Shown here: piece after piece, positions 1 through 9,392 of the stretch | How positions within the stretch are numbered: the stretch's first letter is position 1 | Layout: the number at the start of each line of letters is the position of its first letter | Assembly: GCA_026391215.1 (NCBI GenBank) | Contig: JAPLDX010000057.1 | Span: forward strand, 1 to 45,095 | Direction of reading: 5' to 3' | Source of the DNA: Bacteroidia bacterium | GTDB lineage: Bacteria; Bacteroidota; Bacteroidia; Bacteroidales; VadinHA17 | DNA: 45,095 nucleotides | Position numbers and translations under genes: made by a program | Notes under the pieces: generated by a model | Told to the model about the DNA's origin: nothing | Database searches by the model: none | What the model saw: only the letters and a program-made list of their open reading frames with translations

Positions 1-97
1 TTGTATATTTCGGCTGTGCCTGCAAATGAACAATTCCTGCAAAACAAAAGAATGCAATCACTAAACAATGATGAACTCCTGCCTTAATAAGTCTCAT
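1..97 (-). CDS. N-terminal fragment of a second propeller-type sensor kinase (runs off the window)
   Basis: Reading leftward from an ATG at 97-95, an open frame of 32 codons continues to the window edge. It starts MRLIKAGVHH and then contains VIAFFCFAGIV followed by a likely signal-peptidase site, LQAQ. The hydrophobic core is identical to that of the sensor kinase just upstream, and the DNA matches it at 33 of 34 bases (28-61 against 3273-3306). The ATG overlaps the TGA stop of that upstream gene as ATGA, so the two are probably co-transcribed and translationally coupled. I infer a tandem paralogue of the same family. The rest of the protein is outside the window, so its domains cannot be confirmed. 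Confidence 0.7.
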   Translation of the reverse strand, partial: MRLIKAGVHHCLVIAFFCFAGIVHLQAQPKYT

Positions 98-3000
98 ACA
101 GAAGGATTTATATTTAAAGGAAGCTTAAATTTAAAAATACTTCCTTTGCCAGATTCACTTTCAACCCATATCTTCCCACCATGTTTTTCAATAAATTCTT
201 TGCATAGCAGTAACCCAAGCCCTGTACTCGGTTCTCCATCTGTTCCTTTCCGGCTGGTCTTTTCACTCAGCAGAAACAGTTTGTTTTTCAATTCCGGGGT
301 CATACCAATTCCGGAATCACTGATTTCAACCTCAATGGAATTATCACTTTTAAAATCAGCTGTCACGCTTACTTTTCCTCCGACAGGGGTAAATTTTATC
401 GCATTGGAAACCAGGTTCCTGATGACGGAATCAAACATATGGTTATCAGCAAAAACCTCCATTTCATCAGGGATATTAATTGCTATTCCAATTCCCTTTT
501 TTCTTGAATATTCAGACAAGATATCCGTACATTCTTCAATTTTTTTCTTAAGGTTTAACCTTTCAGGAAGGAAATCCATCCGATCCTGCATCAGCCGTGA
601 CCATTCAAGAAGATTTTCAAGCAGGCTATATATATTTGTGGCTGATGTCTTCATACTCATCGTAATATCCATAATCTCTTCCTTTTCCATTGTCAGAATA
701 TCTTCAGTGAGTATCTGAGTAGCGCCAACAAATGCGCTTAATGGGCTTCGCAGGTCATGTGCAATGATTGAAAAGAATTTATCTTTTGAGGCATTGAGTT
801 CAAATAATTCTGCAGTTTTTGTTGCAACTAATTTTTCCAGCATTATCTTCTGATTATTCAAATGTCGGATACGCGAAAGAAAAATAAAAGCAAGCATGAA
901 GATTAATGTGCTGATAATAGTAATTCTGAACCACAATGTGTTCCACCACGGAGGCAAAATGATTATTCGTAATGACACTCCCTTTTCATTCCAAAGTTCA
1001 TCATTATTTGAGGCTTTTACTTTAAAAGTATATTCACCGGGGTCAAGGTTAGTATATGTGACATATCGCCTGGAGGCATTGGTATAATTCCACTCTTTTT
1101 CAAAACCTTCCATCATATAAGCATACTGATTTTTTTCAGGAAAGGTATAATTAATGGCAGCAAACGAAAATGAAAAGACCGATTGTCTCCAATTCAGAGT
1201 AATTTCTTTTGCTTCATTGATGTGTGTCTGAAATTGGCCTCCGGGAACTGAATAAATCACTGGTTTATTGAATATTTGGAAATCTGTGATATAAACGGGA
1301 GGGATGAAGTCATTATCTTTCAGGCTGTCAGGGCTAAAGGAGTTAAACCCATTGTATCCGCCAAAATATATTTCTCCTTTACTTGTTTTAAGAAAAGATT
1401 GCTGCTTAAACTGGTTGCCCTGTAAACCATCTTCTTTCGAATAATTCCTGAACTTCTGAGTTTTACGATCAAACCGGCTGATACCACCATTGCTGGAGAT
1501 CCAGATATTACCACCATTATCTTCAATAATTGCCTGAATCATATTGCTTGGCAAACCGCTGGAAATATCATAGGTATATATAATGGCTCCATCAGGTTTA
1601 CAAAAATATATTCCATTTGTACTGGTTCCTACCCATAGATTCCCGTCCTTATCTTTATAGAATGCAGATACAACATTATTCTGGAAATTATATTTCCTGA
1701 ATGAATTAGTTTTGTCGTCAAAGAAGTTTAGCCCGGTTGTCGTAGAAATCCACACATTTTTTTCAGAATCTTTAAAAAATATCCAATCTATATTACCAGA
1801 AATCGTTTTGGGATCATCCGGGTTATTTCTGAATCGTCTTATCACTCCATTGTTTTTGTCAAATAAATCGGTACCAACATTAAAAGTGCCTAACCATAAT
1901 GTATTATTTTTATCTATAGCAATATTCCAAATGGTTCTGCCTGAAATGCTTGATGGATTATTTTTATCGGGCAAGTAATGAAAAAAACTTCCTGTTTTTC
2001 TATCATACCGGTTAAGACCGGCATCCCAGGTACCAATCCAGATATCATTATCCTTATCTTCTGTAATACAAAGTACAGCATTCCCGCTTATACTATTTGG
2101 GTTGGAAGGTTCGTGCTTAAATATCGTAAATCTGCCTGTTTCAGGATCGTAGACATTAACCCCTCCTCCATCGGTACCTATCCAGATCAATCCCTGATGA
2201 TCTTCAAAAAAACAGATGACATTATTATACGATAACGAATTTGGATTACTGCCATTATATTTAAATATTCTAAACTTATAGTTTTTAGGATTATAATAAT
2301 TAACCCCGCCGCCGGAGGTCCCTATCCATAAAATTCCTTCCCTGTCTCTGTGAAAACACCAGATTCCGTTGTTATTTAGACCTTCATCATTTGTATTATC
2401 ATACATGAAATACTCAAAAGTTTTGGATATTTTGCTAAAACGGTTTATCCCTCCCTGATCAACCGCGAGCAATAAATGTTGTTCGTCATCCGGCAGGATA
2501 TCAAGAATAACCTTTTGATTGGTTCCTTTCCCATCTCCTGTTGATCCGAACTGTTCAAATTTATTGGTTGACGGATCATAAGAAAAGAATCCGTTACCAT
2601 CTGTTGAAATCCATATTTTATCCTGATTATCAATATATAAGCTTTTAAAACAATCGCTTCCTAAATCAACAGACGCATCTTCAAATTTGGTAAAAATGCC
2701 CGATTCCGAATCAAAACGGAGGATTCCCCGGCTCAGAGAAACTAACCAAAGGTATCCTTTTGAATCAGTTGCAATCATTTTCGCTGGGCGGGAGTTTAAA
2801 TAAACCTTCTCATTCTCAAATTGATATCTAATAAAACTCTGAGTCTTAGAATCCCATTTATTCAGGCAATTCTCCCCTGTAACAATCCAAAGATTTCCAT
2901 CTTTATCTTCGGTAATACCGCTAATGTAGTTGCTGTTTATACTTGTTTTATCGCCAGGATTGTTTTTAAATACTTTAAAATTATCTTTAACCGGATCGAA

Positions 3001-3363
3001 TAAATTTAGACCATTAACAGTGCCAAACCACAGATTTCTTTCCCTGTCCTCATAGATACATATTATATTATTATTGCTGATCGAGCCGGGTTGATTTTCA
3101 TTAAAATTGTATTTTTTAATCTCATAACTATTGTATTTATCAAGGCCTTCCTCGGTTCCAATCCAAAGATAATCTTTACTATCTCTGTATAGACACCGTA
3201 CGCGGTTACTCGATAAACCATCATCAACCGTGAGGTGACCAAATCTTGAATATTGCTGCTGCGCCTTCGAAGGAACAATTCCCGCAAAACAAAAGAATGC
3301 AATCACCAGGGACCATCTTATAGAATGATTTCCAATTAGTTTAAGACTAAAATAATCAAACAC
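94..3363 (-). CDS. Two-component sensor histidine kinase with double seven-bladed propeller (Reg_prop / Y_Y_Y), no receiver domain
   Basis: A 1089-residue membrane sensor kinase. The signal peptide (VIAFFCFAGIVPSKA) is followed by about 14 propeller repeats of the type LWIGT...G...YD, enough for two seven-bladed propellers. A Y_Y_Y domain (around residues 690-765), a transmembrane segment (WFRITIISTLIFMLAFIF) and the kinase core come next. The phospho-acceptor is His869 in IIAHDLRSPL; the N-box is NLVSNAIKF and the G-boxes DSGIGM and TGLGLLL. Family knowledge: such periplasmic domains in Bacteroidota sense oligosaccharides and control polysaccharide utilisation genes. The protein stops after the ATPase domain, so the receiver and AraC-type output of classical hybrid systems are absent and a separate response regulator is needed. 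The start is GTG, with an in-frame stop just upstream (3370-3372). It diverges from two glycoside hydrolase genes, its likely targets. Confidence 0.93.
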   Translation of the reverse strand: MFDYFSLKLIGNHSIRWSLVIAFFCFAGIVPSKAQQQYSRFGHLTVDDGLSSNRVRCLYRDSKDYLWIGTEEGLDKYNSYEIKKYNFNENQPGSISNNNIICIYEDRERNLWFGTVNGLNLFDPVKDNFKVFKNNPGDKTSINSNYISGITEDKDGNLWIVTGENCLNKWDSKTQSFIRYQFENEKVYLNSRPAKMIATDSKGYLWLVSLSRGILRFDSESGIFTKFEDASVDLGSDCFKSLYIDNQDKIWISTDGNGFFSYDPSTNKFEQFGSTGDGKGTNQKVILDILPDDEQHLLLAVDQGGINRFSKISKTFEYFMYDNTNDEGLNNNGIWCFHRDREGILWIGTSGGGVNYYNPKNYKFRIFKYNGSNPNSLSYNNVICFFEDHQGLIWIGTDGGGVNVYDPETGRFTIFKHEPSNPNSISGNAVLCITEDKDNDIWIGTWDAGLNRYDRKTGSFFHYLPDKNNPSSISGRTIWNIAIDKNNTLWLGTFNVGTDLFDKNNGVIRRFRNNPDDPKTISGNIDWIFFKDSEKNVWISTTTGLNFFDDKTNSFRKYNFQNNVVSAFYKDKDGNLWVGTSTNGIYFCKPDGAIIYTYDISSGLPSNMIQAIIEDNGGNIWISSNGGISRFDRKTQKFRNYSKEDGLQGNQFKQQSFLKTSKGEIYFGGYNGFNSFSPDSLKDNDFIPPVYITDFQIFNKPVIYSVPGGQFQTHINEAKEITLNWRQSVFSFSFAAINYTFPEKNQYAYMMEGFEKEWNYTNASRRYVTYTNLDPGEYTFKVKASNNDELWNEKGVSLRIIILPPWWNTLWFRITIISTLIFMLAFIFLSRIRHLNNQKIMLEKLVATKTAELFELNASKDKFFSIIAHDLRSPLSAFVGATQILTEDILTMEKEEIMDITMSMKTSATNIYSLLENLLEWSRLMQDRMDFLPERLNLKKKIEECTDILSEYSRKKGIGIAINIPDEMEVFADNHMFDSVIRNLVSNAIKFTPVGGKVSVTADFKSDNSIEVEISDSGIGMTPELKNKLFLLSEKTSRKGTDGEPSTGLGLLLCKEFIEKHGGKIWVESESGKGSIFKFKLPLNINPSV

Positions 3364-3543
3364 TGCTTTTTACATTATTAAGAATTTAATTGCACAAAAA
3401 ATAATTATACTTTTAAAGATATAGCTTTTTTAGCTTATAAGTTTAGTCTCTTAAGAAAACTACATCCGGTTGATTGTCCATTTTATCTGATTATAACTAA
3501 AAGTGAGTATTTTTAAATCGGAAAATAACTGATAAGAAAAACC

Positions 3544-5556
3544 ATGAAAAGAATTCCGGTAACTGCTTTTATATTGCTTCTTGCAATTATGATAAGCACT
3601 GATGGATATTGTCAGATTATTGATAGCATATCATTTTTGATGAACTCCAGACTGAGTTTCTATTCATTTGAAAATGAGGCTGAAATGATTCTTCATGTTC
3701 CTCAAAACCTGATTTACAATAAAATAGAAGTATCGGTGACATCAGGCAGCAATGAATTAACAACATGGAAAGGCATGCCGGGGAAAAAGCTGTTAAGGAT
3801 ACCATTTAAATTTAATCTTCAGCCTGATGATTATAAGGTAATTGCTGATATCACTGTATCAGGGAGGGATTCGAAGTACATGGCTTCGGCAGATCTTATT
3901 ATCCTGAATTATAAGCCAGGTGAAGTAAAAACCGACAGGCTTTCGGGAGGTCTTATTGTAAATAAAAGACAGTTTTTCCCTTTTGGATTTTACTGTTATT
4001 CACCTGTTCAGCCCACATTGCCTGAGGAAGAGATCGTAAAAGGATTTAACCTGATCTCTCCATACCAGAAAATATCACCTGAGACTTTCAATGAAAGAAA
4101 AGCTTATATGGACCGGTGCGCACAGTTGGGTATGAAAGTACATTATAATCTTCTTTCAGTTTCAGGAGGTGGAGGAGTAAGCTCTAAGATTGACGGCATC
4201 AGTGATGAGCAGAAAAAGGAATTGCTTATAAATGAGGTTATTGCATTTAGGGACCACCCTGCTTTGCTAGCATGGTATATTGCAGATGAACCGACCGGGC
4301 GGGATATTTCTCCCGAAGTCCTGGAAGAAACTTACAGAACAATCAGGGAATATGATCTCTGGCATCCGGTCACAATTGTTTTTATGGCTCCTTTCCTCTC
4401 ATCAAAATTATATTCAGGTGCTCTTGATATTGTAATGGCCGATCCCTATCCGGTACCTGATATGCCGGTAACATTTGTCGGTAATATTACAGGACAGCTC
4501 TCTGCTGAGTTTGCAGGCAGTAAACCAATCTGGGTAGTACCACAGGCATTCGGCGGCGGAGAATGGTGGAGCCGCGAACCGTCGCTCCAGGAGTTAAGAT
4601 CAATGACTTACCAGGCAATAATAAAGGGAGCCAGGGGAATTCAATATTTTATAAGGCAAGGGCTTAATTTCTTTCCGAAATCAACAGCCACCTGGAGTGA
4701 ATGCGGCAGGATGGCAGTTGAAATCGCGGAACTGACTCCATGGCTCCTTTCGGATGAGGAGACAATCCCTGTAAGATCAGTGTCACAGGACATTATTGTG
4801 TCTTCAGCAGTTCATAACGGACAGCTTATGATTCTGGCAGTAAATAAGACAAATGCTCCACAGAGGGCTGAGTACAAAATATCAGGAATGATCTCCGGAA
4901 AAGCCAGGGTTCTTTTCGAAAATCGTTCTGTCAGCATCAGTGCAGGTTATTTTACAGACCAGATCTCTTCATTAGGATCCCAGGCATATCTTATTGATAT
5001 TAAGCCTGATAAAGACACTTTAAAACCTTATCCCGGTAACCTTATTAAAGATCCGGGATTTGAAGATATCTCAAGCCCCGGAGTGCCTGCATCATGCTAT
5101 GCGCGCAACGGCGGCGACAGAGGTGCAACATATTTTCTTGATTCAAGGGAACATATTGAGGGAAACCACTCTCTCAGGCTTGTCACCCCGGAAGAGAACA
5201 GGGGTGTCAGGCTCAGGTTCTTTCCTGTATCTGTAATGAACGGCAGAAAATATCTTATATCAATCTGGGCCAGGTCAGATCCGGAGCAGGGATTGGACGG
5301 AAATGAGAGCATAAAACCCAGGGAGTTTGAGATTGCCCTCGGAGAATCAGGCAGCAAAAAGTTTGCAATGGAAAGCGACTGGAAAAAATTTGTAACAATT
5401 GTTACAATTCCATACGATACCGATCAGCCTCCCAGAACAAATGTCATACTGCAGATGCCTTCAGCAGGAGTCGCCTGGTTCGATATGCTGCAGGTTATTG
5501 AGTGTGATGATATTAAACAAAGTATAAATCCTGAGCTTAATTATATTGAATTTTAA
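3544..5556 (+). CDS. Secreted glycoside hydrolase-like TIM-barrel protein with C-terminal carbohydrate-binding-like domain
   Basis: A 670-residue exported protein; a signal peptide (ending near GYCQ) precedes an Ig-like beta region of about 120 residues. The middle part (about residues 130-400) resembles a clan-A type TIM barrel. It includes the run LLAWYIADEP, with Asp248-Glu249 in the place where such enzymes carry the acid/base glutamate, and later strands MADPYP and KPIWVVPQAFGGGEWW. The last 170 residues (NLIKDPGFED..., then HSLRLV and ISIWARS) look like a CBM4/9-type beta-sandwich. I do not recognise a specific GH family and the substrate is unknown. It lies 180 bases from a divergent sensor kinase and is followed directly by a GH127-type gene, so a joint role in glycan breakdown is likely. 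No SusC/SusD pair is adjacent. Confidence 0.7.
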   Translation: MKRIPVTAFILLLAIMISTDGYCQIIDSISFLMNSRLSFYSFENEAEMILHVPQNLIYNKIEVSVTSGSNELTTWKGMPGKKLLRIPFKFNLQPDDYKVIADITVSGRDSKYMASADLIILNYKPGEVKTDRLSGGLIVNKRQFFPFGFYCYSPVQPTLPEEEIVKGFNLISPYQKISPETFNERKAYMDRCAQLGMKVHYNLLSVSGGGGVSSKIDGISDEQKKELLINEVIAFRDHPALLAWYIADEPTGRDISPEVLEETYRTIREYDLWHPVTIVFMAPFLSSKLYSGALDIVMADPYPVPDMPVTFVGNITGQLSAEFAGSKPIWVVPQAFGGGEWWSREPSLQELRSMTYQAIIKGARGIQYFIRQGLNFFPKSTATWSECGRMAVEIAELTPWLLSDEETIPVRSVSQDIIVSSAVHNGQLMILAVNKTNAPQRAEYKISGMISGKARVLFENRSVSISAGYFTDQISSLGSQAYLIDIKPDKDTLKPYPGNLIKDPGFEDISSPGVPASCYARNGGDRGATYFLDSREHIEGNHSLRLVTPEENRGVRLRFFPVSVMNGRKYLISIWARSDPEQGLDGNESIKPREFEIALGESGSKKFAMESDWKKFVTIVTIPYDTDQPPRTNVILQMPSAGVAWFDMLQVIECDDIKQSINPELNYIEF

Positions 5557-5566
5557 TAATCAACCT

Positions 5567-7624
5567 ATGAACAGGACTATTTTCACCTTTATGATGGTTT
5601 CCATCCTTATGCTTTCAGGTTGTAAAACTGATCAGACAAATGTCAATTATAAAAGCAATCCTGAGCCCTTGATGCAAAATGCTTATATCAAGCTTCCCCT
5701 TGGTTCTATAAAGCCGGAAGGATGGCTGAAGTCACAGCTTGAAGCTCAGGCTGCAGGATTAACAGGAAATATTGACGATTTCTGGCCTGACCTCGTCAAT
5801 TCATCCTGGCGCGGAGGTGACAGTGAAGCCTGGGAAAGAGGTCCCTATTTTCTGGATGGCCTTGTCCCTCTTGCTTATCTCCTTGATGATGAACATCTTA
5901 AAGAAAAAGTAAAAACATGGATTGAACCTATACTTTCAACTAGCAATGATACAGGCTGGTATGGCCCTGCACAAAACAGGGACCGCTGGCCGCTGGCAGT
6001 TGCCAATAAAGTCCTGATGCAATACTATGAGGCCACTTCGGATGCCCGGGCACTTGATGTACTGACAAAGTATTTCCGCTATCTGCATGATACTCCGCCC
6101 GACTGGCCTGACGGGGACTGGCGTGGTGTAAGGGCAATGGAAAATGCAGTCACCGGCTACTGGTTGTATCGTCAGACAGGCGAGCCATGGATATTGGAAA
6201 CAATAGAGTCAATTCAGAAAAACTGTTTTGACTGGAGCGCATATTATGAGAAATTTCCCTGGGACTCTGCAGCGCTGGCTGAAAAGAGGATTCCAACTGC
6301 AACATGGACAGGTCTTACAGCACACGGGGTAAACAATGGAATGGCAATAAAATACCCGGGATTATGGTACCAGCAATCGGGTGACGAGAGATATAAAAAT
6401 GCTGTCTTTGACGGAATAAGAAAATACGATCTTAATCATGGCCAGGCAGGAGGCAGGTTCTCATGTGATGAACATCTGTCAGGCCGAAGCCCTGACCGCG
6501 GAACAGAACTGTGCAACGTGGTTGAATATATGTTCTCTCTCGAAGAACTATATGCTATTTTCGGGGATAACAGCCTGGCAGACAGACTCGAACTTCTGAC
6601 ATTCAATTCCCTCCCGGGGACAACTACACCGGATATGTGGGCCCATCAGTACGATCAACAAACTAATCAGGTGCTCGTAACAGGACAGAAAAGAGATTGG
6701 GCATCAAACGGAGACTATTCAAATATTTATGGTTTGATGCCAAACTTTGCCTGCTGCCTTGCAAATATGCATCAGGGATGGCCCAAGTTTACAGAGAGCC
6801 TCTGGATGGCTACAAATGATAATGGTCTCATTGCCGTGGCATACAGTCCTTCAACAGTAAAGGCAAAAGTCGGCAAAGGAATAGAAATAACCATAACTGA
6901 AGAAACTGAATATCCTTTTAAAGGTGATATAAAATTAAGGGTGAGTACAGGCGCATCCATAAGGTTCCCTCTCTATCTGAGAATACCGGGCTGGGCAGAT
7001 AGTTCTGCCATCAGCTTCAAAGGAAAGACAGTAACAGGGAGAGGTGGTTCAACAGTCAAATTAAACGAAAAATGGGATGACGGAGATATAATCAGCCTGC
7101 GGTTGCCATTTAAAATAAGAACAGAAAAAAGGTATAATAATTCGGAATCGGTCCTTCGCGGTCCTCTTTATTTCTCGTTGAGAATTGAAAAAGAGTATAA
7201 AAGTGTGAAGATCAATTATGACAACTTTGGTTACAAAGGTAGCGTGGACTGGGAAATAAATTCCATGAGTCCATGGAATTACGGATTGATGATTGATCCC
7301 ATAAACCAGGAAAGGGGATTTGAAGTAGCTGATAATCCTGTAACAAAGTATCCGTTTGCAGACAAGGGAGATATGATCTGGACTCCGGATTCAGGAAAAT
7401 ATGTAGCCTGGGATAAGGAAGCTGCTGTTGTAATAACTGCCAGAGGGATGAAGATCCCCGGATGGGGCATGAGAAATAATTCTGCGGATATTCCTCCACT
7501 TAGCCCTGTGAAACCTGAAGGAAGGACAGAGGTGATCCAGCTTGTTCCATACGGCAGCGCTAAACTCAGGATAACTGAATTTCCGGTAATAGACTTGACG
7601 CAAATGGAGGATGTAATCAGATAG
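5567..7624 (+). CDS. GH127-like (DUF1680) beta-L-arabinofuranosidase family lipoprotein
   Basis: The start ATG at 5567 is preferred over an in-frame ATG at 5546 that overlaps the upstream gene, because 5567 begins directly with a lipoprotein signal (MNRTIF...LMLSGC, lipid Cys19). The 685-residue product has the (alpha/alpha)6-barrel features of GH127/DUF1680 proteins. Established for the family (HypBA1): Zn bound by Glu-x-Cys and a Cys-Cys pair, with one Cys as nucleophile. Here TELCNVVE gives Glu314 and Cys316, and FACCLANMHQGW gives Cys396 and Cys397, so all four ligands are present. Glu302 in CDEHLSG is a candidate acid/base. The enzyme probably sits on the cell surface or in the periplasm and removes beta-L-arabinofuranosyl or related residues. 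It follows the TIM-barrel gene by ten bases, suggesting one operon, and overlaps the convergent peptidase gene by a few bases. Confidence 0.85.
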   Translation: MNRTIFTFMMVSILMLSGCKTDQTNVNYKSNPEPLMQNAYIKLPLGSIKPEGWLKSQLEAQAAGLTGNIDDFWPDLVNSSWRGGDSEAWERGPYFLDGLVPLAYLLDDEHLKEKVKTWIEPILSTSNDTGWYGPAQNRDRWPLAVANKVLMQYYEATSDARALDVLTKYFRYLHDTPPDWPDGDWRGVRAMENAVTGYWLYRQTGEPWILETIESIQKNCFDWSAYYEKFPWDSAALAEKRIPTATWTGLTAHGVNNGMAIKYPGLWYQQSGDERYKNAVFDGIRKYDLNHGQAGGRFSCDEHLSGRSPDRGTELCNVVEYMFSLEELYAIFGDNSLADRLELLTFNSLPGTTTPDMWAHQYDQQTNQVLVTGQKRDWASNGDYSNIYGLMPNFACCLANMHQGWPKFTESLWMATNDNGLIAVAYSPSTVKAKVGKGIEITITEETEYPFKGDIKLRVSTGASIRFPLYLRIPGWADSSAISFKGKTVTGRGGSTVKLNEKWDDGDIISLRLPFKIRTEKRYNNSESVLRGPLYFSLRIEKEYKSVKINYDNFGYKGSVDWEINSMSPWNYGLMIDPINQERGFEVADNPVTKYPFADKGDMIWTPDSGKYVAWDKEAAVVITARGMKIPGWGMRNNSADIPPLSPVKPEGRTEVIQLVPYGSAKLRITEFPVIDLTQMEDVIR

Positions 7625-9392
7625 GTTCCGTTTTAACTTTCAGCCACATTTTTTCACTTTCAGTCAGGTGCGGGCTTATTCTATCATAAACTTCCGTATG
7701 ATACCTGTTCAGCCAGTCTATCTCTTTTTGTTCCAGTAATGATTTATCAATCAATGATTTGTCAATATAACACAAAGAGACAGTATCAAACCTCAGGAAT
7801 TGTCCGAAATCGGTCTCTTCATCCTCATAGCATAAAATAAGATTCTCTGTCCTTATTCCGTACTCGCTTTCCCGGTAAATTGCCGGCTCATTTGAAATGA
7901 GCATCCCCGGTTCTATGATAGTTTTATTGTCTGCAGGACTTATACTCTGCGGACCCTCATGTACGTTAAGACAGTACCCTACTCCATGCCCTGTTCCATG
8001 CCCGTAATTCAATCCCTGTTCCCATAATGGTTTCCTGGCCAGTATGTCAAGCTGGAATCCTCTTGTCCCAAGCGGAAATTTAGCCATAGCCAGGCTGATA
8101 TTTCCTTTAAGAACCAGGGTGAAATCCTTCTTCTGCTGCTGAGTAGGAATCCCTATCGAAATTGTCCGTGTAATATCGGTGGTACCACCATAATATTGTC
8201 CGCCGGAATCTGAAAGGAGAATGCCATTCTCCTCTATTTCTGAATCAGTCTCAGGTTTTGCAGCATAGTGAGGCAATGCCGCGTTTTCATTAAATGCCAG
8301 GATGGTTGCAAACGATGGTCCCAGGAATCCATCCTGCTGTGATCTGAATTTCAGAAGCCTCCCTGCAAGAAAAACCTCAGTCATTGGCACTTTCCCAAGG
8401 CTGCTTTCAATCCAGCAGAAGAATTTTGACAGGGCAACACCATCCTTAACCATTACCTTCCCGATATTTTCTATTTCGGTTTTATTCTTTATTGCCTTCA
8501 TACGGGAAGGAATGCTAATATCCTCAGAAATCTTAAGGTAATCAGGCAGAGAATAAAAAAGTGCCGTAGAAGTGGTCCCTGGAGTAATAAGTATGGATGA
8601 ACCTTCCCTGAAAGATGAAAAAATATTGCTGTACTCTTCATAGGGAAGGATAACAATACCGAATTTGTCGAATCCCGAGGCTAGCTCCGCAGGAATTTTG
8701 TTTTCGTCTGTGAACAGCAATATCTGCTCCTCTCCTATTATAGCGAAGGATATCAATAAAGGAGTGAATGGCACATCGCGGCCTCTTATATTCAGCAGCC
8801 ACATTATATCGTCAATTGAGGTAAGAAGATGATAATTTACCTTTTCCTTTTTCATCTGTTCCCTTACCCCGGCAATCTTCAATGATCTCTCCTTCCCTGA
8901 AAACTCAACAGGATGATCAAAAGCCATTGATGATGGTAATGCAGGACGATCAGTCCACATATCTCCAATCAGGTCACAGTTGAAATCTATCTTCACCCTG
9001 TTGTTAATCAGTCTGTCCTCCAGTTTTCTGAATGAACTGATAGAATAGATCCGGCCGTCGAGTGCTATCTTACTTTCGGGACTAATATTTCCGGCAAGCC
9101 AGTCAATATAATCCATATCGGGACCTGGACTGATCAGTTTAAAGCCTGAACCTTCAAGCTGTTTTTCGGCCTGTATGAAATACCTTGAATCGGTCCAAAG
9201 ACCTGCAAATGTATCTGTTATGACAACAGTACCTGCTGATCCGGTAAAACCGGTTAACCATGAAATTATCTTCCAGTGATCAGGTATGTTTTCCCCCAGA
9301 TGAGGGTCAGATGAAGGAATAATATAAGCATCAATGCTGTTCTGTTTCAAAGCATCCCGAAGGAGAGCAAGCTTTTCAACAGATGAGCTCAT
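7617..9392 (-). CDS. Aminopeptidase P family Xaa-Pro aminopeptidase (M24B)
   Basis: A 591-residue cytoplasmic metallopeptidase that removes the N-terminal residue from peptides whose second residue is proline. Two creatinase-type N-terminal domains (MSSSVEKLALLRDALKQ... and a second from about residue 165) precede the pita-bread M24 domain. Metal ligands are visible: Asp395 and Asp406 in DSGGQYYGGTTD, His469 in GHGTGHGVG, and glutamates in SNEPAIY and RTENLIL. The C-terminal extension of about 60 residues matches the long three-domain (APP1-like) form rather than the short E. coli PepP. Its ATG overlaps the stop of pntB as ATGA, so it is translationally coupled to the transhydrogenase operon. 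That pairing is odd and probably reflects shared transcription rather than shared function. Confidence 0.93.
   Translation of the reverse strand: MSSSVEKLALLRDALKQNSIDAYIIPSSDPHLGENIPDHWKIISWLTGFTGSAGTVVITDTFAGLWTDSRYFIQAEKQLEGSGFKLISPGPDMDYIDWLAGNISPESKIALDGRIYSISSFRKLEDRLINNRVKIDFNCDLIGDMWTDRPALPSSMAFDHPVEFSGKERSLKIAGVREQMKKEKVNYHLLTSIDDIMWLLNIRGRDVPFTPLLISFAIIGEEQILLFTDENKIPAELASGFDKFGIVILPYEEYSNIFSSFREGSSILITPGTTSTALFYSLPDYLKISEDISIPSRMKAIKNKTEIENIGKVMVKDGVALSKFFCWIESSLGKVPMTEVFLAGRLLKFRSQQDGFLGPSFATILAFNENAALPHYAAKPETDSEIEENGILLSDSGGQYYGGTTDITRTISIGIPTQQQKKDFTLVLKGNISLAMAKFPLGTRGFQLDILARKPLWEQGLNYGHGTGHGVGYCLNVHEGPQSISPADNKTIIEPGMLISNEPAIYRESEYGIRTENLILCYEDEETDFGQFLRFDTVSLCYIDKSLIDKSLLEQKEIDWLNRYHTEVYDRISPHLTESEKMWLKVKTEPI

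Noticed and set aside
68..718. Long plus-strand open frame opposite the sensor kinase domain
   Set aside because: It lies wholly antisense to the conserved HisKA and ATPase regions and its translation shows no domain; the sensor frame is clearly real.
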